A stretch of DNA of 64,000 bases, from NCBI GenBank assembly GCA_027488135.1, contig JAIYCH010000022.1, positions 1-64,000 on the forward strand, given 5' to 3'. Of this stretch, positions 1-7,601 are shown piece by piece. The notes under the pieces are model-generated. The model was not told the DNA's origin, did no database searches, and worked only from the letters and a program-made list of their open reading frames with translations. The stretch is from Saprospiraceae bacterium. GTDB lineage: Bacteria; Bacteroidota; Bacteroidia; Chitinophagales; Saprospiraceae. The position numbers and the translations under genes were made by a program. Numbering within the stretch: the first letter of the stretch is position 1; every line of letters starts with the position of its first letter.

Positions 1-456
1 AGTGAAAATATAATTTACACCAAATACTAACCCTGTTACCATTATGGGTGAAGATGTTCCTGAAACAGTAATAATAGCAGCAGTTGTTTTCCGTTTTGCA
101 GGTGCTGATGGTGTTGATGTTGCTGTCACAATATAACCCGTTATAGGACTCCCACCATCGCTTGTGGGTGGAACAAACGAAACACTAGCAGATGTTGGAC
201 CTGTCGGAGTGGCAACAATGGAACTACATGGCCCAGGGACAGAAAGAGAAGGGCAAGGAACCCCAGGACAATTCTCTAAAGCGGCTTTCTTCCAGCGCAC
301 TTTAAGCTCTTCCAGATTATAAAACGCATTACGTTTTATTTCCAATGCCTGCTTTTCACTGGTTGTGTTTTTCCCCATGGGCATTTCAACCTTCGAGTTC
401 GTTTGTGCCAAACCTAATAAAGGGAGCAGTAAGAAAAGTAAAATCTTTAGCTTCAT
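1..456 (-). CDS. Secreted fibronectin type III domain protein, 5' part (cut by window start)
   Basis: I translated this by hand; the frame is open from the ATG at 456 to the window edge (152 codons), so the C-terminus is missing. Residues 1-18 are a signal peptide (MKLKILLFLLLPLLGLAQ). A charged linker with basic and aromatic residues follows, then a short Cys/Pro-rich stretch (CPGVPCPSLSVPGPCSS), then a fibronectin type III fold from about residue 80: TPTGPTSASVSF, PPTSDGGSPITGYIV and the late GLVFGVNY strand are typical. In Bacteroidota such proteins are usually surface-exposed and exported by the type IX system, but the end that would carry a sorting domain is outside the window. The function is unknown; adhesion or polysaccharide binding is a guess. 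Its leader (457-620) contains three hairpins. Confidence 0.8.
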   Translation of the reverse strand, partial: MKLKILLFLLLPLLGLAQTNSKVEMPMGKNTTSEKQALEIKRNAFYNLEELKVRWKKAALENCPGVPCPSLSVPGPCSSIVATPTGPTSASVSFVPPTSDGGSPITGYIVTATSTPSAPAKRKTTAAIITVSGTSSPIMVTGLVFGVNYIFT

Positions 457-526
457 ATTATGTTTTTTTAAATTTTCAACAGGCCAAACTTCATAAAAAA
501 CAAAATATTTGTAAAATATTCAGCCA

Positions 527-565
527 ACAAATTCCTTTGATTTCTGAGAATTCAAAGGAATTTGT
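527..565. repeat. Perfect 14-bp hairpin in the leader of the FnIII gene
   Basis: Arms 527-540 (ACAAATTCCTTTGA) and 552-565 (TCAAAGGAATTTGT) are exact reverse complements around an 11-nt loop. Two more hairpins lie further upstream of the minus-strand gene: 573-580/584-591 (TCAACCAA, AAA loop) and about 591-597/608-614 (AAAAAGG/CCTTTTT). On the minus strand the set lies 70-160 nt before the start codon, so it would fold in the 5' leader or sit at the promoter. Confidence 0.6.
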
Positions 566-730
566 TCCAAAATCAACCAAAAATTGGTTGAAAAAGGGAA
601 ATATTGGCCTTTTTTGAAAATAAAAAATGAAAAGTAGTAGATGAAAAGCAGTGCTTTGTACCTCCGATGATCTATAAATGTTAGAAAAAAAGTGGTTAGG
701 AAAACAAAATTCTTTCCCAAATATTGAATC

Positions 731-933
731 AGATTGTCTGAACGGTGATTTTTTTGATTTTTATGATTACTATGATACCAGATTGGATTTTATCAAATGA
801 AACCTGTCGGGAAGAAAACGATGCGTAACGCATCGGCGAAAAGAAGGGTAAAAAGTAACCCATTTTCGAATAACCCTAAAGTTCAAACCAAAGACGTCCA
901 CTTTAATCCTAAAAATCCTTATTCAAGACAAGA
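731..933. repeat. Imperfect inverted-repeat pair, possible remnant of a small mobile element
   Basis: Plus-strand 731-770 begins AGATTGTCTGAACGGTGATT and runs into GATTTTTATGATT. The reverse complement of 903-933 reads TTGTCTTGAATAAGGATTTT and then AGGATT. The two share TTGTCT, GAA and GATTTTT at matching spacing. The 130 bp between contain a TGAAACCTGTCG copy and a 17-nt palindrome (819-835). This is compatible with a non-autonomous element, but the arms are diverged and no target-site duplication was identified. Confidence 0.4.
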
Positions 934-960
934 TGCCATCAACATCGTTTATTGGTTCAT

Positions 961-1149
961 GTAGGGGCGAATTGAATTCGCCCTTTTTTAACCATTACCT
1001 ATTTTTTTTCATTTACCATGCACCTAACAGATCATCCATCCATTTAATTAACTTGTGAATACACCTGTAACACGAAGAAAGAATCCCATTGTTTCGCAAA
1101 TAGGGAAATGCATCTGTATCATGGAAAGGCGTATCCAATTCGCCCCTAC
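961..1149. repeat. Inverted-repeat pair with GTAGGGGCGAATTG ends
   Basis: 961-983 reads GTAGGGGCGAATTG then AATTCGCCC; the reverse complement of 1128-1149 reads GTAGGGGCGAATTG then ATACGCC. The first 14 bases are identical and the rest agrees at most positions. The left copy is itself a 9-bp-arm palindrome (965-983) followed by six T, so it could also act as a terminator on the plus strand. Outward-facing GTAGGGGCG ends are typical of dispersed palindromic repeats found across bacterial genomes. Confidence 0.55.
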
Positions 1150-1280
1150 GAAAACATTGTAATCCCTTAATCCTTTAAATCCGTGATTCATAAAAAGGGA
1201 TTGATGGAACATTGAAACCTGTCGCAGAGAAGGCGATGCATGATTTGGAAAGATGGAATTGTATTAATAACCAGAATCCT

Positions 1281-3488
1281 TCAACCCAATATTTGCTGAA
1301 ACAAAGGCAAAAATTCCTTTATTTGGGGGTCATCCAGGTTAAAGGGAATATCTGATTTGGGTAACTCTTGTTTTGATTTGGACACTCTTTCCCAGATGTC
1401 TTGTTTCGCACTAGCCGTAAAGAGCGAAAAGGTGCGTCTGAGGAGTGGCAGGACTTCAGGAAAATGGTCTTCTTTGATGTCGGTAATCCACTGATTGATT
1501 AAATCAAACATTTCCTGCTGATACTGTAACAAATAAACGCCTCTTTTGAAAAAGCCTTCCAACCAGGCTCCTACTTGTAAAGGTTCGTTCCCTTTTGAAA
1601 AAATTAAAGTCATTTTTGCCAGAATAAAATCTATGTCTAATCTACCCCTTTCAATTAACAATCTCATTACCAATCCATTAATCCTCATATTTACGCCGTC
1701 TAACTGGGCTGTAGTCAAAAGGGCATTTTCCCAAAGAGAAACAAATTCATTCCCCTCCAATAGATAAATGGCAGCGTGAGCATCGGAAATTTGCTGTTCC
1801 ATTATTTCCGCCGGCTCGTCGGCCAATTGATAAGTTGCCTGGGGAAGCCCTGAACAAATAGCCGGAATGATAGTGTTCAACCATTGGTATAATTTTTCCG
1901 GATATACCGTTCGGTGGCTCGGATACCGCATAATTCTCACCAATATAGGTAGCGACTGCAAAAACTGGGAAATATCAGGAATGTCAATGGCCAGCGATCG
2001 CATTTTCAAAGAAAGAGCATCCACTAAGTTTTCAATGCCTGCAAGCATACATTTTTCCAGATAATGCACCAGCGTCAAGGTATCTAAAGCATTTTGAATA
2101 GCCGCCTCCATCTTTTTCTCAGCTGCCCCGGCTATCGTATTTCCCCACATACCTTTATCAATCAGTTCTATGGTATAGACGGGCTTCCATTTTAATCGCC
2201 AGTTTTCATGAAATCCTCCTTTCACCTGATCAGAAACGGCCTCTAAAGTACCCCAGGGAATATCTAAAATATTGAGTTGATGCAGTAACAAACTAGCCAT
2301 CCGATTGGCATTTACCCTCACATCTAATTGCTTTCGAATGCTCTGTGTACTTTGAAATTCATTTTTTAATCGCGCTGTCTTTATTTGTTTATTTAAATCC
2401 GATTGTAATGGGGTCTGAGGGATATTAGCAGGAACTTGCCCTACTTTATCTCCAATAATCCATTTAGATTGAATTTTCGATATTAAAATATCTTTGGGTA
2501 ATTGTAGGACAGATTCTAAAGCCAATTGGAGTTCGTCCAGACCTGCGTCGGGTTTATCTCGTAAATAGGAAAGATTGGATGACAAGGCTAAAATAGCTTG
2601 CAAATGAGCTGGAGAAACATCAAATCCCTCTTTTCTGAATAATTTTGCAATGTGAATAAGCCAAACAGATGCTGCATCAACTTGATGATTATATAACATT
2701 TCGTACCATGCTGGGGCCAATATGCCAGCTCCATACCCTGATTGTCTGGCTAATCGGTCGTAACTCCATGGAATCCAGGTTCCTGCAATTTTAACTTTTG
2801 ATAACCCGGTGAGCAGTGATTTGTCCTGCTTAGCCGTTATTTTATTCCATTCCAACAATGCTGGAATATGCCAGGCACCACAAACAACCGCTATTTTACT
2901 ATAATTTTTCGCCATTTCGCTTCTAATCAGCTGACGCATCCAGGCCTCCCTCTGTAGCGTTTCCCTTGATTCCGTTCTATTCAGCTGCCTCCTCACTTCT
3001 ATCATTACCTCCTGAAGACCTTTAAAAACATCCTCGTCCTCTCTTATTTGCTCGAAGGTGTGTTCCCACCATCGTTCACTATCCGTATAACCCGATAATT
3101 GAGCCACTTGAGAGAGCGGATCCTTAACATAATCATCGCGGATAATTTCAGTTTCTTGCGAAAGTGGCAACATCAAAGAAGCCGGCAAATCAAAGGGGAT
3201 TAGGGGAATACCTCTGCTATTGGCAAAGGAGATAGCAATCCATTCTGGCGAAAAATGCGCAAATGGAAGAATGAGACTATTTTTCAATTGAAGCGGCTCA
3301 TAAAGCAGGAGCGCAATGGGCGGTATTAGCCCCGGATCATTAACTGACGTAAATAGATCGCTTGTTTCGGCAGGAGCTTCAATTAAAATACAATCTGGCT
3401 GCCATTTTTCAAGAAATCGAAGCATTCTTCTGGCAGAGCCTGGACCATGGTGCCTAATGCCAAGGAACTGAATTTCAGGCACTGACAT
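1281..3488 (-). CDS. DUF5682 family protein (YehM-like partner of a MoxR ATPase)
   Basis: 735 aa, soluble, no signal peptide. The N-terminus (IQFLGIRHHGPGSARRM, then CILIEAPAE) is the hallmark of the DUF5682 family. Members are encoded with a MoxR-type AAA ATPase, a VWA-domain protein and a SWIM zinc-finger protein (E. coli yehL-yehM-yehP-yehQ); the set is presumed to be a chaperone or remodelling complex and its substrate is not known. Here the ATG follows the stop of the MoxR gene directly (TAAATG), which implies translational coupling. The usual VWA gene is not downstream: the next 820 bp are repeats. The N-terminal region with paired His-His and Glu residues resembles an ancient enzyme fold, but I cannot assign an activity. 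Confidence 0.85.
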   Translation of the reverse strand: MSVPEIQFLGIRHHGPGSARRMLRFLEKWQPDCILIEAPAETSDLFTSVNDPGLIPPIALLLYEPLQLKNSLILPFAHFSPEWIAISFANSRGIPLIPFDLPASLMLPLSQETEIIRDDYVKDPLSQVAQLSGYTDSERWWEHTFEQIREDEDVFKGLQEVMIEVRRQLNRTESRETLQREAWMRQLIRSEMAKNYSKIAVVCGAWHIPALLEWNKITAKQDKSLLTGLSKVKIAGTWIPWSYDRLARQSGYGAGILAPAWYEMLYNHQVDAASVWLIHIAKLFRKEGFDVSPAHLQAILALSSNLSYLRDKPDAGLDELQLALESVLQLPKDILISKIQSKWIIGDKVGQVPANIPQTPLQSDLNKQIKTARLKNEFQSTQSIRKQLDVRVNANRMASLLLHQLNILDIPWGTLEAVSDQVKGGFHENWRLKWKPVYTIELIDKGMWGNTIAGAAEKKMEAAIQNALDTLTLVHYLEKCMLAGIENLVDALSLKMRSLAIDIPDISQFLQSLPILVRIMRYPSHRTVYPEKLYQWLNTIIPAICSGLPQATYQLADEPAEIMEQQISDAHAAIYLLEGNEFVSLWENALLTTAQLDGVNMRINGLVMRLLIERGRLDIDFILAKMTLIFSKGNEPLQVGAWLEGFFKRGVYLLQYQQEMFDLINQWITDIKEDHFPEVLPLLRRTFSLFTASAKQDIWERVSKSKQELPKSDIPFNLDDPQIKEFLPLFQQILG

Positions 3489-4568
3489 TTACAATAATTC
3501 TCTGCAGGCCCTGTAGAGATCTTTCCATCCGTCTCTATCTTTGACCACTAATTGCAAATAATCTTTCCAAACGGGTAAATCATTGTGGGTATCTTTGACA
3601 ATGGCGCCGGAAAGAGCGGCAGCAATATCCGTCGCTTTCAACTGCCCATTTCCAAAATGATAGGCAAGCATTTGACCGCTGTAAACAACTTCAATAGCCT
3701 CGGCGGTGCTTAACGTCGAGGAGGGGGATTTCAATTTTTGTTGCCCATCAATGGTTTGACCATTTCTTAATTCTCTGAAAATGGTGACAATCCTCTTTAT
3801 TTCTTCCGTTGGTGTAGGAAAAGATTCCATTCCCAACTTTTTAACCGACTGCTCTACCCTATTTTTTATGATCAATATTTCTTCCTCCATTGTCTCCGGC
3901 AAAGGCATATAAACCATATTAAAACGTCGTCTTAATGCACCGGATAATTCATTTATCCCTCTGTCACGATCGTTCGCCGTAGCTATTAAATTGAAACCAT
4001 TCTTTGCTTGCAGGGTATCATTTAATTCCGGAATAGGCATTATTTTTTCTGAAAGAACCGTGATAAGTGCATCTTGAACCTCTGCAGGCAAGCGGGTTAA
4101 TTCTTCTATGCGGACTAAAAGACCTTGCTCCATAGCATGAAAAACAGGGCTTGGCACTAAAGATTCGCGGTCAGGTCCATGAGATAAGAGCCTGGCATAA
4201 TTCCAGGTATATTTAAGGGCTTCTTCGCCAATTCCCGCCGACCCCTGCACTAAATAACCTGAATGACCACTGATAGCTGCTGCCAGGTGCTCGGCAACCC
4301 AGGTTTTTGCAGTTCCAGGCACGCCAACAAGTAATAGCGCGCGATCTGTGGCTAAGGTAGCTACGGCCACCTCAATCAAGCGTCTCGAACCTATGTACTT
4401 TGGCGAAATAATAGTGCCATCAGACAATGTTGCCCCCATAAGATATTGGACAACAGCATGAGGAGATAATAACCAGGAAGGTGGTTTAGGCTTTGAATCC
4501 TCTCGTTTCAACGCATTAAGTTCCTCGCTGAAAATACTTTCCGCCCGAGGCCGAAGGATTTCACCCAT
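3489..4568 (-). CDS. MoxR-type AAA+ ATPase (YehL-like)
   Basis: 359 aa. Walker A GVPGTAKT at 82-89, a Walker B-like LLVRIEEL around 150-157, sensor 1 IATAND around 195-200 and an arginine-finger region ALRRRF at 211-216 define a MoxR AAA+ ATPase. The EE in place of the usual DE, followed by LTRLP, is the form expected for the YehL branch paired with DUF5682. MoxR ATPases normally work with VWA-domain proteins to remodel or metallate protein complexes. The start lies 10 nt after the DUF3299 gene and the stop abuts the DUF5682 start, so it is probably the fourth gene of a five-gene operon. The missing VWA partner is the oddity. Confidence 0.88.
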   Translation of the reverse strand: MGEILRPRAESIFSEELNALKREDSKPKPPSWLLSPHAVVQYLMGATLSDGTIISPKYIGSRRLIEVAVATLATDRALLLVGVPGTAKTWVAEHLAAAISGHSGYLVQGSAGIGEEALKYTWNYARLLSHGPDRESLVPSPVFHAMEQGLLVRIEELTRLPAEVQDALITVLSEKIMPIPELNDTLQAKNGFNLIATANDRDRGINELSGALRRRFNMVYMPLPETMEEEILIIKNRVEQSVKKLGMESFPTPTEEIKRIVTIFRELRNGQTIDGQQKLKSPSSTLSTAEAIEVVYSGQMLAYHFGNGQLKATDIAAALSGAIVKDTHNDLPVWKDYLQLVVKDRDGWKDLYRACRELL

Positions 4569-4578
4569 TTGAGATGGA

Positions 4579-5046
4579 TTAGTTAGGTTTACTTACTAAT
4601 ACTGCATCTGATAGACTGTAAATCAACCGATTAATATCGGAATCATTCAGACTTAATTTTCCTTTGATGGTAATGGATTCAGCAGTATATTTAATGGGTT
4701 CCTGAGAAAATACCTCCATAACCGTTTCAGGTCCGGCACCCCCACAAAAGAAACACATACTGTAAGGAAAAGCGGAGAATACAAATTCCTTATGATTTTT
4801 GTACCCCTCCACTGGAATGATATATCCTTTTATTTCCACCGTTTTTCCCTCCAGTACTTTGATTTCTTCACTGAATATTGGAACATCAACCTTGAATCCT
4901 AATGATTCGTCCATGACTTTTTTATAAGTAATTTTACCTAAAGTCTGCCATAGATTTTTTGTTCCCTGCGCAGAAAGATGGGTAGATGAAAATACAAAAA
5001 ATAATCCTGTAACCAGAATAGAACATTTTAACGCTTGCCTGATCAT
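4579..5046 (-). CDS. Periplasmic DUF3299-type protein
   Basis: I chose the start at 5046 (MIRQALKCSILVTGLFF), 10 nt after the permease gene, because it gives a proper signal peptide ending near SAQG; the longer frame would overlap the permease. The mature part carries KTVEIKGYIIPVE and the cysteine cluster MCFFCGGAGPETVMEV, which fit DUF3299 proteins. The CxxC in the FFCGGAGP context suggests metal or redox chemistry, but that is inference. DUF3299 genes are known near MacB/FtsX-type ABC transporters, including, as I recall it, the zinc-responsive PA4063-PA4066 operon of Pseudomonas aeruginosa. Here it follows the ABC ATPase and permease in the same direction, so a periplasmic accessory role is likely. 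Confidence 0.75.
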   Translation of the reverse strand: MIRQALKCSILVTGLFFVFSSTHLSAQGTKNLWQTLGKITYKKVMDESLGFKVDVPIFSEEIKVLEGKTVEIKGYIIPVEGYKNHKEFVFSAFPYSMCFFCGGAGPETVMEVFSQEPIKYTAESITIKGKLSLNDSDINRLIYSLSDAVLVSKPN

Positions 5047-5056
5047 AATATGTTTT

Positions 5057-6328
5057 TTAACCTTTATTATCCGCCAAAGTGGCATGAATGTCTGTCTTAC
5101 TTGCTTGAAAAGCGGGTATAATCGCCGCAATAATACCTATTATCAATGAACCTCCAAATAAATAAATCTCCTCATTTAAAAAGATGGCGGCAGAAAAGTC
5201 ATATCGATAGCTTTTTTCCAAAAAATCAGCTAATAATATCATGGAACCATGACTTAATGCAATGCCACAAAGGAAACCTAAAACAGCTATAACAATCCCT
5301 TCAAAAACAATGAGCTGAAAAAGAAAACCCGGACGCGCGCCTAATGTTCTCATAACGGCCAATTCATATTTTCTCTCTCTCAGGGAACTAAATAAAGAAA
5401 TAAAAATACTCAGCCCTGAAACAAAAATAATGAGCATCGCCAAAGCTTTTAATGCTTCTTCGCCTACGCCTAATAAAGTATATAAACGGTTAATTTCTAT
5501 TGCTGGGGTTGCTGCCTGAAAATTAGTATTTTCATTAATATTTCTGGCCATATTTAAGGCTTGAATATTTCTTCCTTTAAATTGAATCAATAAAGACGTA
5601 ATACTTTGATTTTCATAATCAGCCAAAGGCTTTTCCTCCTCCGCATGATCATGGTCTAAATGTGCTGCATGTTCCTCCTCTGTTTCGCCCTCATGATCAT
5701 GGTCTTCATGCACTGCCCATACACTTTGTGTTTTAGTAACGATCAGCTGATCAATAACCGATCCTGTTTTTCCTAATATACCTGACACAATAAATGGTTT
5801 AGCATCTTCATGGACTAAATTTTCATCCTCTATCAGACCATGAGAACTTTGAAATTGATCGCCCGTTTTTATCTTTAGGTTTTCTGCCACTGTTGCACCG
5901 ACAACCACCTCCATGGTCTTTTCAAATAATTTTCCTTCCGACAGTTTTGCTTCATATAAATCGACAAATGAAGCATTTGTTCCTATAATTCTATATCCTC
6001 TGTGACTATCGCCCAGAGAAAGGGGAACTACTTTTTTAAAGATCGGATGTTTAGGATTTAAAAAAGCTTTAGATTCCGAAATTGGCATATTCCCTGTAGG
6101 GGCGTCTAAATGGTACAAACTACTCAGTATCAATTGTAAAGGGCTACCTTTAGCTCCAATAACTAAATCAATACCCGCAAAATTCTTTTCAAACTTGTCT
6201 TCCAGTTGGACATTTACTAATAAAAGTAAAGATATGAGGCCTACGCCTAAAGAGAAAAGCACTAAATTTAAAACCAGCGTTAAAGGCTTATTCAGGATAT
6301 TTTTCCAGCTTAAATGCAAAATATTCAT
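5057..6328 (-). CDS. FtsX/MacB-type ABC transporter permease with His-rich periplasmic loop
   Basis: 423 aa. One N-terminal membrane helix (about 17-40), a large periplasmic domain, then three helices (about 296-320, 340-370, 385-410): the FtsX/LolC/MacB permease layout. The sequence VIGAKGSPLQLILSSLYHLD around 56-75 is typical of the DevC-like group. Residues 207-229 form an acidic, histidine-rich loop (HEDHDHEGE and LDHDH pieces), which suggests binding of Zn, Cu or another divalent metal. It pairs with the ATPase encoded 33 nt upstream and the DUF3299 protein 10 nt downstream. The substrate is not known: metal-linked export or mechanotransmission to an envelope protein are both possible. 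Confidence 0.85.
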   Translation of the reverse strand: MNILHLSWKNILNKPLTLVLNLVLFSLGVGLISLLLLVNVQLEDKFEKNFAGIDLVIGAKGSPLQLILSSLYHLDAPTGNMPISESKAFLNPKHPIFKKVVPLSLGDSHRGYRIIGTNASFVDLYEAKLSEGKLFEKTMEVVVGATVAENLKIKTGDQFQSSHGLIEDENLVHEDAKPFIVSGILGKTGSVIDQLIVTKTQSVWAVHEDHDHEGETEEEHAAHLDHDHAEEEKPLADYENQSITSLLIQFKGRNIQALNMARNINENTNFQAATPAIEINRLYTLLGVGEEALKALAMLIIFVSGLSIFISLFSSLRERKYELAVMRTLGARPGFLFQLIVFEGIVIAVLGFLCGIALSHGSMILLADFLEKSYRYDFSAAIFLNEEIYLFGGSLIIGIIAAIIPAFQASKTDIHATLADNKG

Positions 6329-6361
6329 AGACTAATCTTTCTATTCTTGGAATAAGAATCT

Positions 6362-6991
6362 CTATTTTAACAATAATTGTTTAGGAAAGGTAGCTTTCAG
6401 CCTGTTGTCATGGGTAACTACGAGCAAAATCGCATTTACTGCATCTGCGGACTCTTTTAACAGATTTTGTACCTCTGTACTATTTTTGTCATCCAAAGCA
6501 GAAGTAGGTTCGTCAGCCAAAATCAGTCTTGGCTGATTGATAACAGCCCGGGCAATAGCCACTCTTTGTTGCTCACCGGCACTCAATCTATTAGGTTTCT
6601 GATTTGCTTTGTGCGCAATCTGTAACCTTTCTAAAAGATTCATAATCTTTTTTTTGTCGAGTATTTTACCCCCTAATTGTTGCGCTAATAAGAGGTTTTC
6701 CATTACAGAAAGAGATTGAACTGCATGTGCTTTTTGAAAGACAATACCTATATTTTCTCCTCTAAATTTATCTAATTTTGCTGGCGAAAAAGCGGAATAA
6801 TGAAAATCATCCAGGGTAATATTTCCAGTAGAAGGGGATAATAAGCCACCCAAAAGATGCAATAACGTTGTTTTACCTGAACCAGAGGGGCCGAGAATCA
6901 ACCACTGATCTCCTTGTTCTGCGGTAAAATCAGGAAAAGAGATGGAAGGGGCTCCCGAATATTGAAAAGAGAGATTTATGGATTTAAGCAT
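6362..6991 (-). CDS. ABC transporter ATP-binding protein (LolD/MacB type)
   Basis: 209 aa, short LolD-like ATPase. Walker A GPSGSGKT at 34-41, Q-loop IGIVFQ ending at Q86, signature LSAGE at 136-140, Walker B LILADE at 156-161, and an H-loop VVTHD near the end are all intact. It energises the FtsX-type permease encoded immediately downstream. It is the first gene of the minus-strand run that continues through DUF3299, MoxR and DUF5682. A TAACTTTG -7 box on the minus strand (7017-7024) lies 26 nt before the start. Confidence 0.92.
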   Translation of the reverse strand: MLKSINLSFQYSGAPSISFPDFTAEQGDQWLILGPSGSGKTTLLHLLGGLLSPSTGNITLDDFHYSAFSPAKLDKFRGENIGIVFQKAHAVQSLSVMENLLLAQQLGGKILDKKKIMNLLERLQIAHKANQKPNRLSAGEQQRVAIARAVINQPRLILADEPTSALDDKNSTEVQNLLKESADAVNAILLVVTHDNRLKATFPKQLLLK

Positions 6992-7016
6992 ACGGGTAAA
7001 TATACATTTTGAATGT

Positions 7017-7024
7017 CAAAGTTA
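7017..7024 (-). promoter_or_regulatory. Candidate -7 box (TAACTTTG) for the ABC/MoxR operon
   Basis: On the minus strand this reads TAACTTTG, matching the Bacteroidota sigma -7 consensus TAnnTTTG, 26 nt before the ATP-binding protein start. No clear -33 TTTG was found, so the assignment rests on the -7 box and position only. Confidence 0.5.
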
Positions 7025-7060
7025 CATAAACCTCCATTAAGGATTATATTTCTTTTTTCT

Positions 7061-7068
7061 TATTTTTG
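7061..7068 (+). promoter_or_regulatory. Candidate -7 box (TATTTTTG) for the lipoprotein gene
   Basis: TATTTTTG matches TAnnTTTG and lies 30 nt before the ATG at 7099. It is divergent from the minus-strand box at 7017-7024, so the roughly 110-bp gap seems to hold back-to-back promoters. Confidence 0.5.
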
Positions 7069-7098
7069 CCAATTAATTAAAAATAAAAACACGAACAA

Positions 7099-7533
7099 AT
7101 GTTTACCAGGACCAAATTTAATGGGCATTATGTAATGCTTTCTCTTTTCAGCATTCTTTTAGTGACTTCATGTCAAAATGATGCCTCTAAAGAAAGTGAA
7201 TCATCCTCTGATAAAAAGGTAGTTTCAGAAAAAAAGGCATTAAAAGATGTTCATTTTGACTGTAGCATGGTCATGGGGAACGATAAAATGTTGTATTTAA
7301 AACATAATAATTCAGCGAATGGCCTGGGTCCCGTTTTATCTTGTAATCAGATTGCAGCAAAAGATTTTACAAACCAAAACATACCTGCTGCGGCTCTAGC
7401 TGCTTGTACGGTCGAATCAGCACAAGAAAATGTTGTTTATTATACTATTCAAGAAGGAGATGCTTTAGTTATTTACAAAGGAATGGCAAATAGTAAAACG
7501 TTTAGTCAACACTTGATTATTCCTCTTATTTAA
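7099..7533 (+). CDS. Small lipoprotein of unknown function
   Basis: 144 aa. The N-terminus ends in a lipobox, SILLVTSC, with C25 as the expected lipidated cysteine; M13 (MLSLFSILLVTSC) is an equally plausible start that gives a tighter signal peptide. A Ser/Lys/Glu-rich linker is followed by about 95 residues with three cysteines and an alternating pattern suggesting a small beta-rich domain. I do not recognise the family. It is divergent from the ABC/MoxR operon and convergent with ggt, so it is probably transcribed alone. It most likely sits on the periplasmic face of a membrane. Confidence 0.7.
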   Translation: MFTRTKFNGHYVMLSLFSILLVTSCQNDASKESESSSDKKVVSEKKALKDVHFDCSMVMGNDKMLYLKHNNSANGLGPVLSCNQIAAKDFTNQNIPAAALAACTVESAQENVVYYTIQEGDALVIYKGMANSKTFSQHLIIPLI

Positions 7534-7559
7534 TTCAAGTCATCTTTAAAATAAAAAAT

Positions 7560-7593
7560 GAATGGCTGTTAATCTATTAGTTAACAGCCATTC
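7560..7593 (-). terminator. Rho-independent terminator of ggt
   Basis: A perfect 13-bp stem, 7560-7572 (GAATGGCTGTTAA) with 7581-7593, and an 8-nt loop. On the minus strand it is followed by ATTTTTTAT, which makes it the terminator of the gamma-glutamyltransferase gene; it may also stop the convergent lipoprotein transcript. Confidence 0.85.
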
Positions 7594-7601
7594 GCAATTA
7601 T

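Larger units (their letters stand above)
457..1280. other. Gene-free, repeat-rich intergenic region
   Basis: About 820 bp with no credible coding sequence between the FnIII gene and the end of the DUF5682 gene. It holds hairpins at 527-616, an imperfect inverted-repeat pair at 731-770 and 903-933, a GATGCGTAACGCATC palindrome at 819-835, a second inverted-repeat pair at 961-983 and 1128-1149, and two copies of a TGAAACCTGTCG motif. Phrases such as GATTTTTATGATTACTATGAT and AATCCTTTAAATCCGTGATT look like remnants of dispersed elements. No transposase is visible. Confidence 0.7.

Noticed and set aside
345-617. A 90-codon plus-strand frame
   Set aside because: It is antisense to the real FnIII gene and crosses the leader hairpins; the minus-strand reading has a proper signal peptide and FnIII motifs.
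520-720. A 66-codon minus-strand frame in the intergenic gap
   Set aside because: It runs through the hairpins of the FnIII leader and has Phe/Ile-rich nonsense composition.
965-983. GGGCGAATT-G-AATTCGCCC hairpin with T tail as a terminator
   Set aside because: No plus-strand gene precedes it; it is better explained as one arm of the inverted-repeat pair 961-1149.
4579-5130. Longer DUF3299 frame starting at 5130
   Set aside because: It would overlap the permease gene by about 70 bp and lacks a signal peptide at its N-terminus; the start at 5046 has one.
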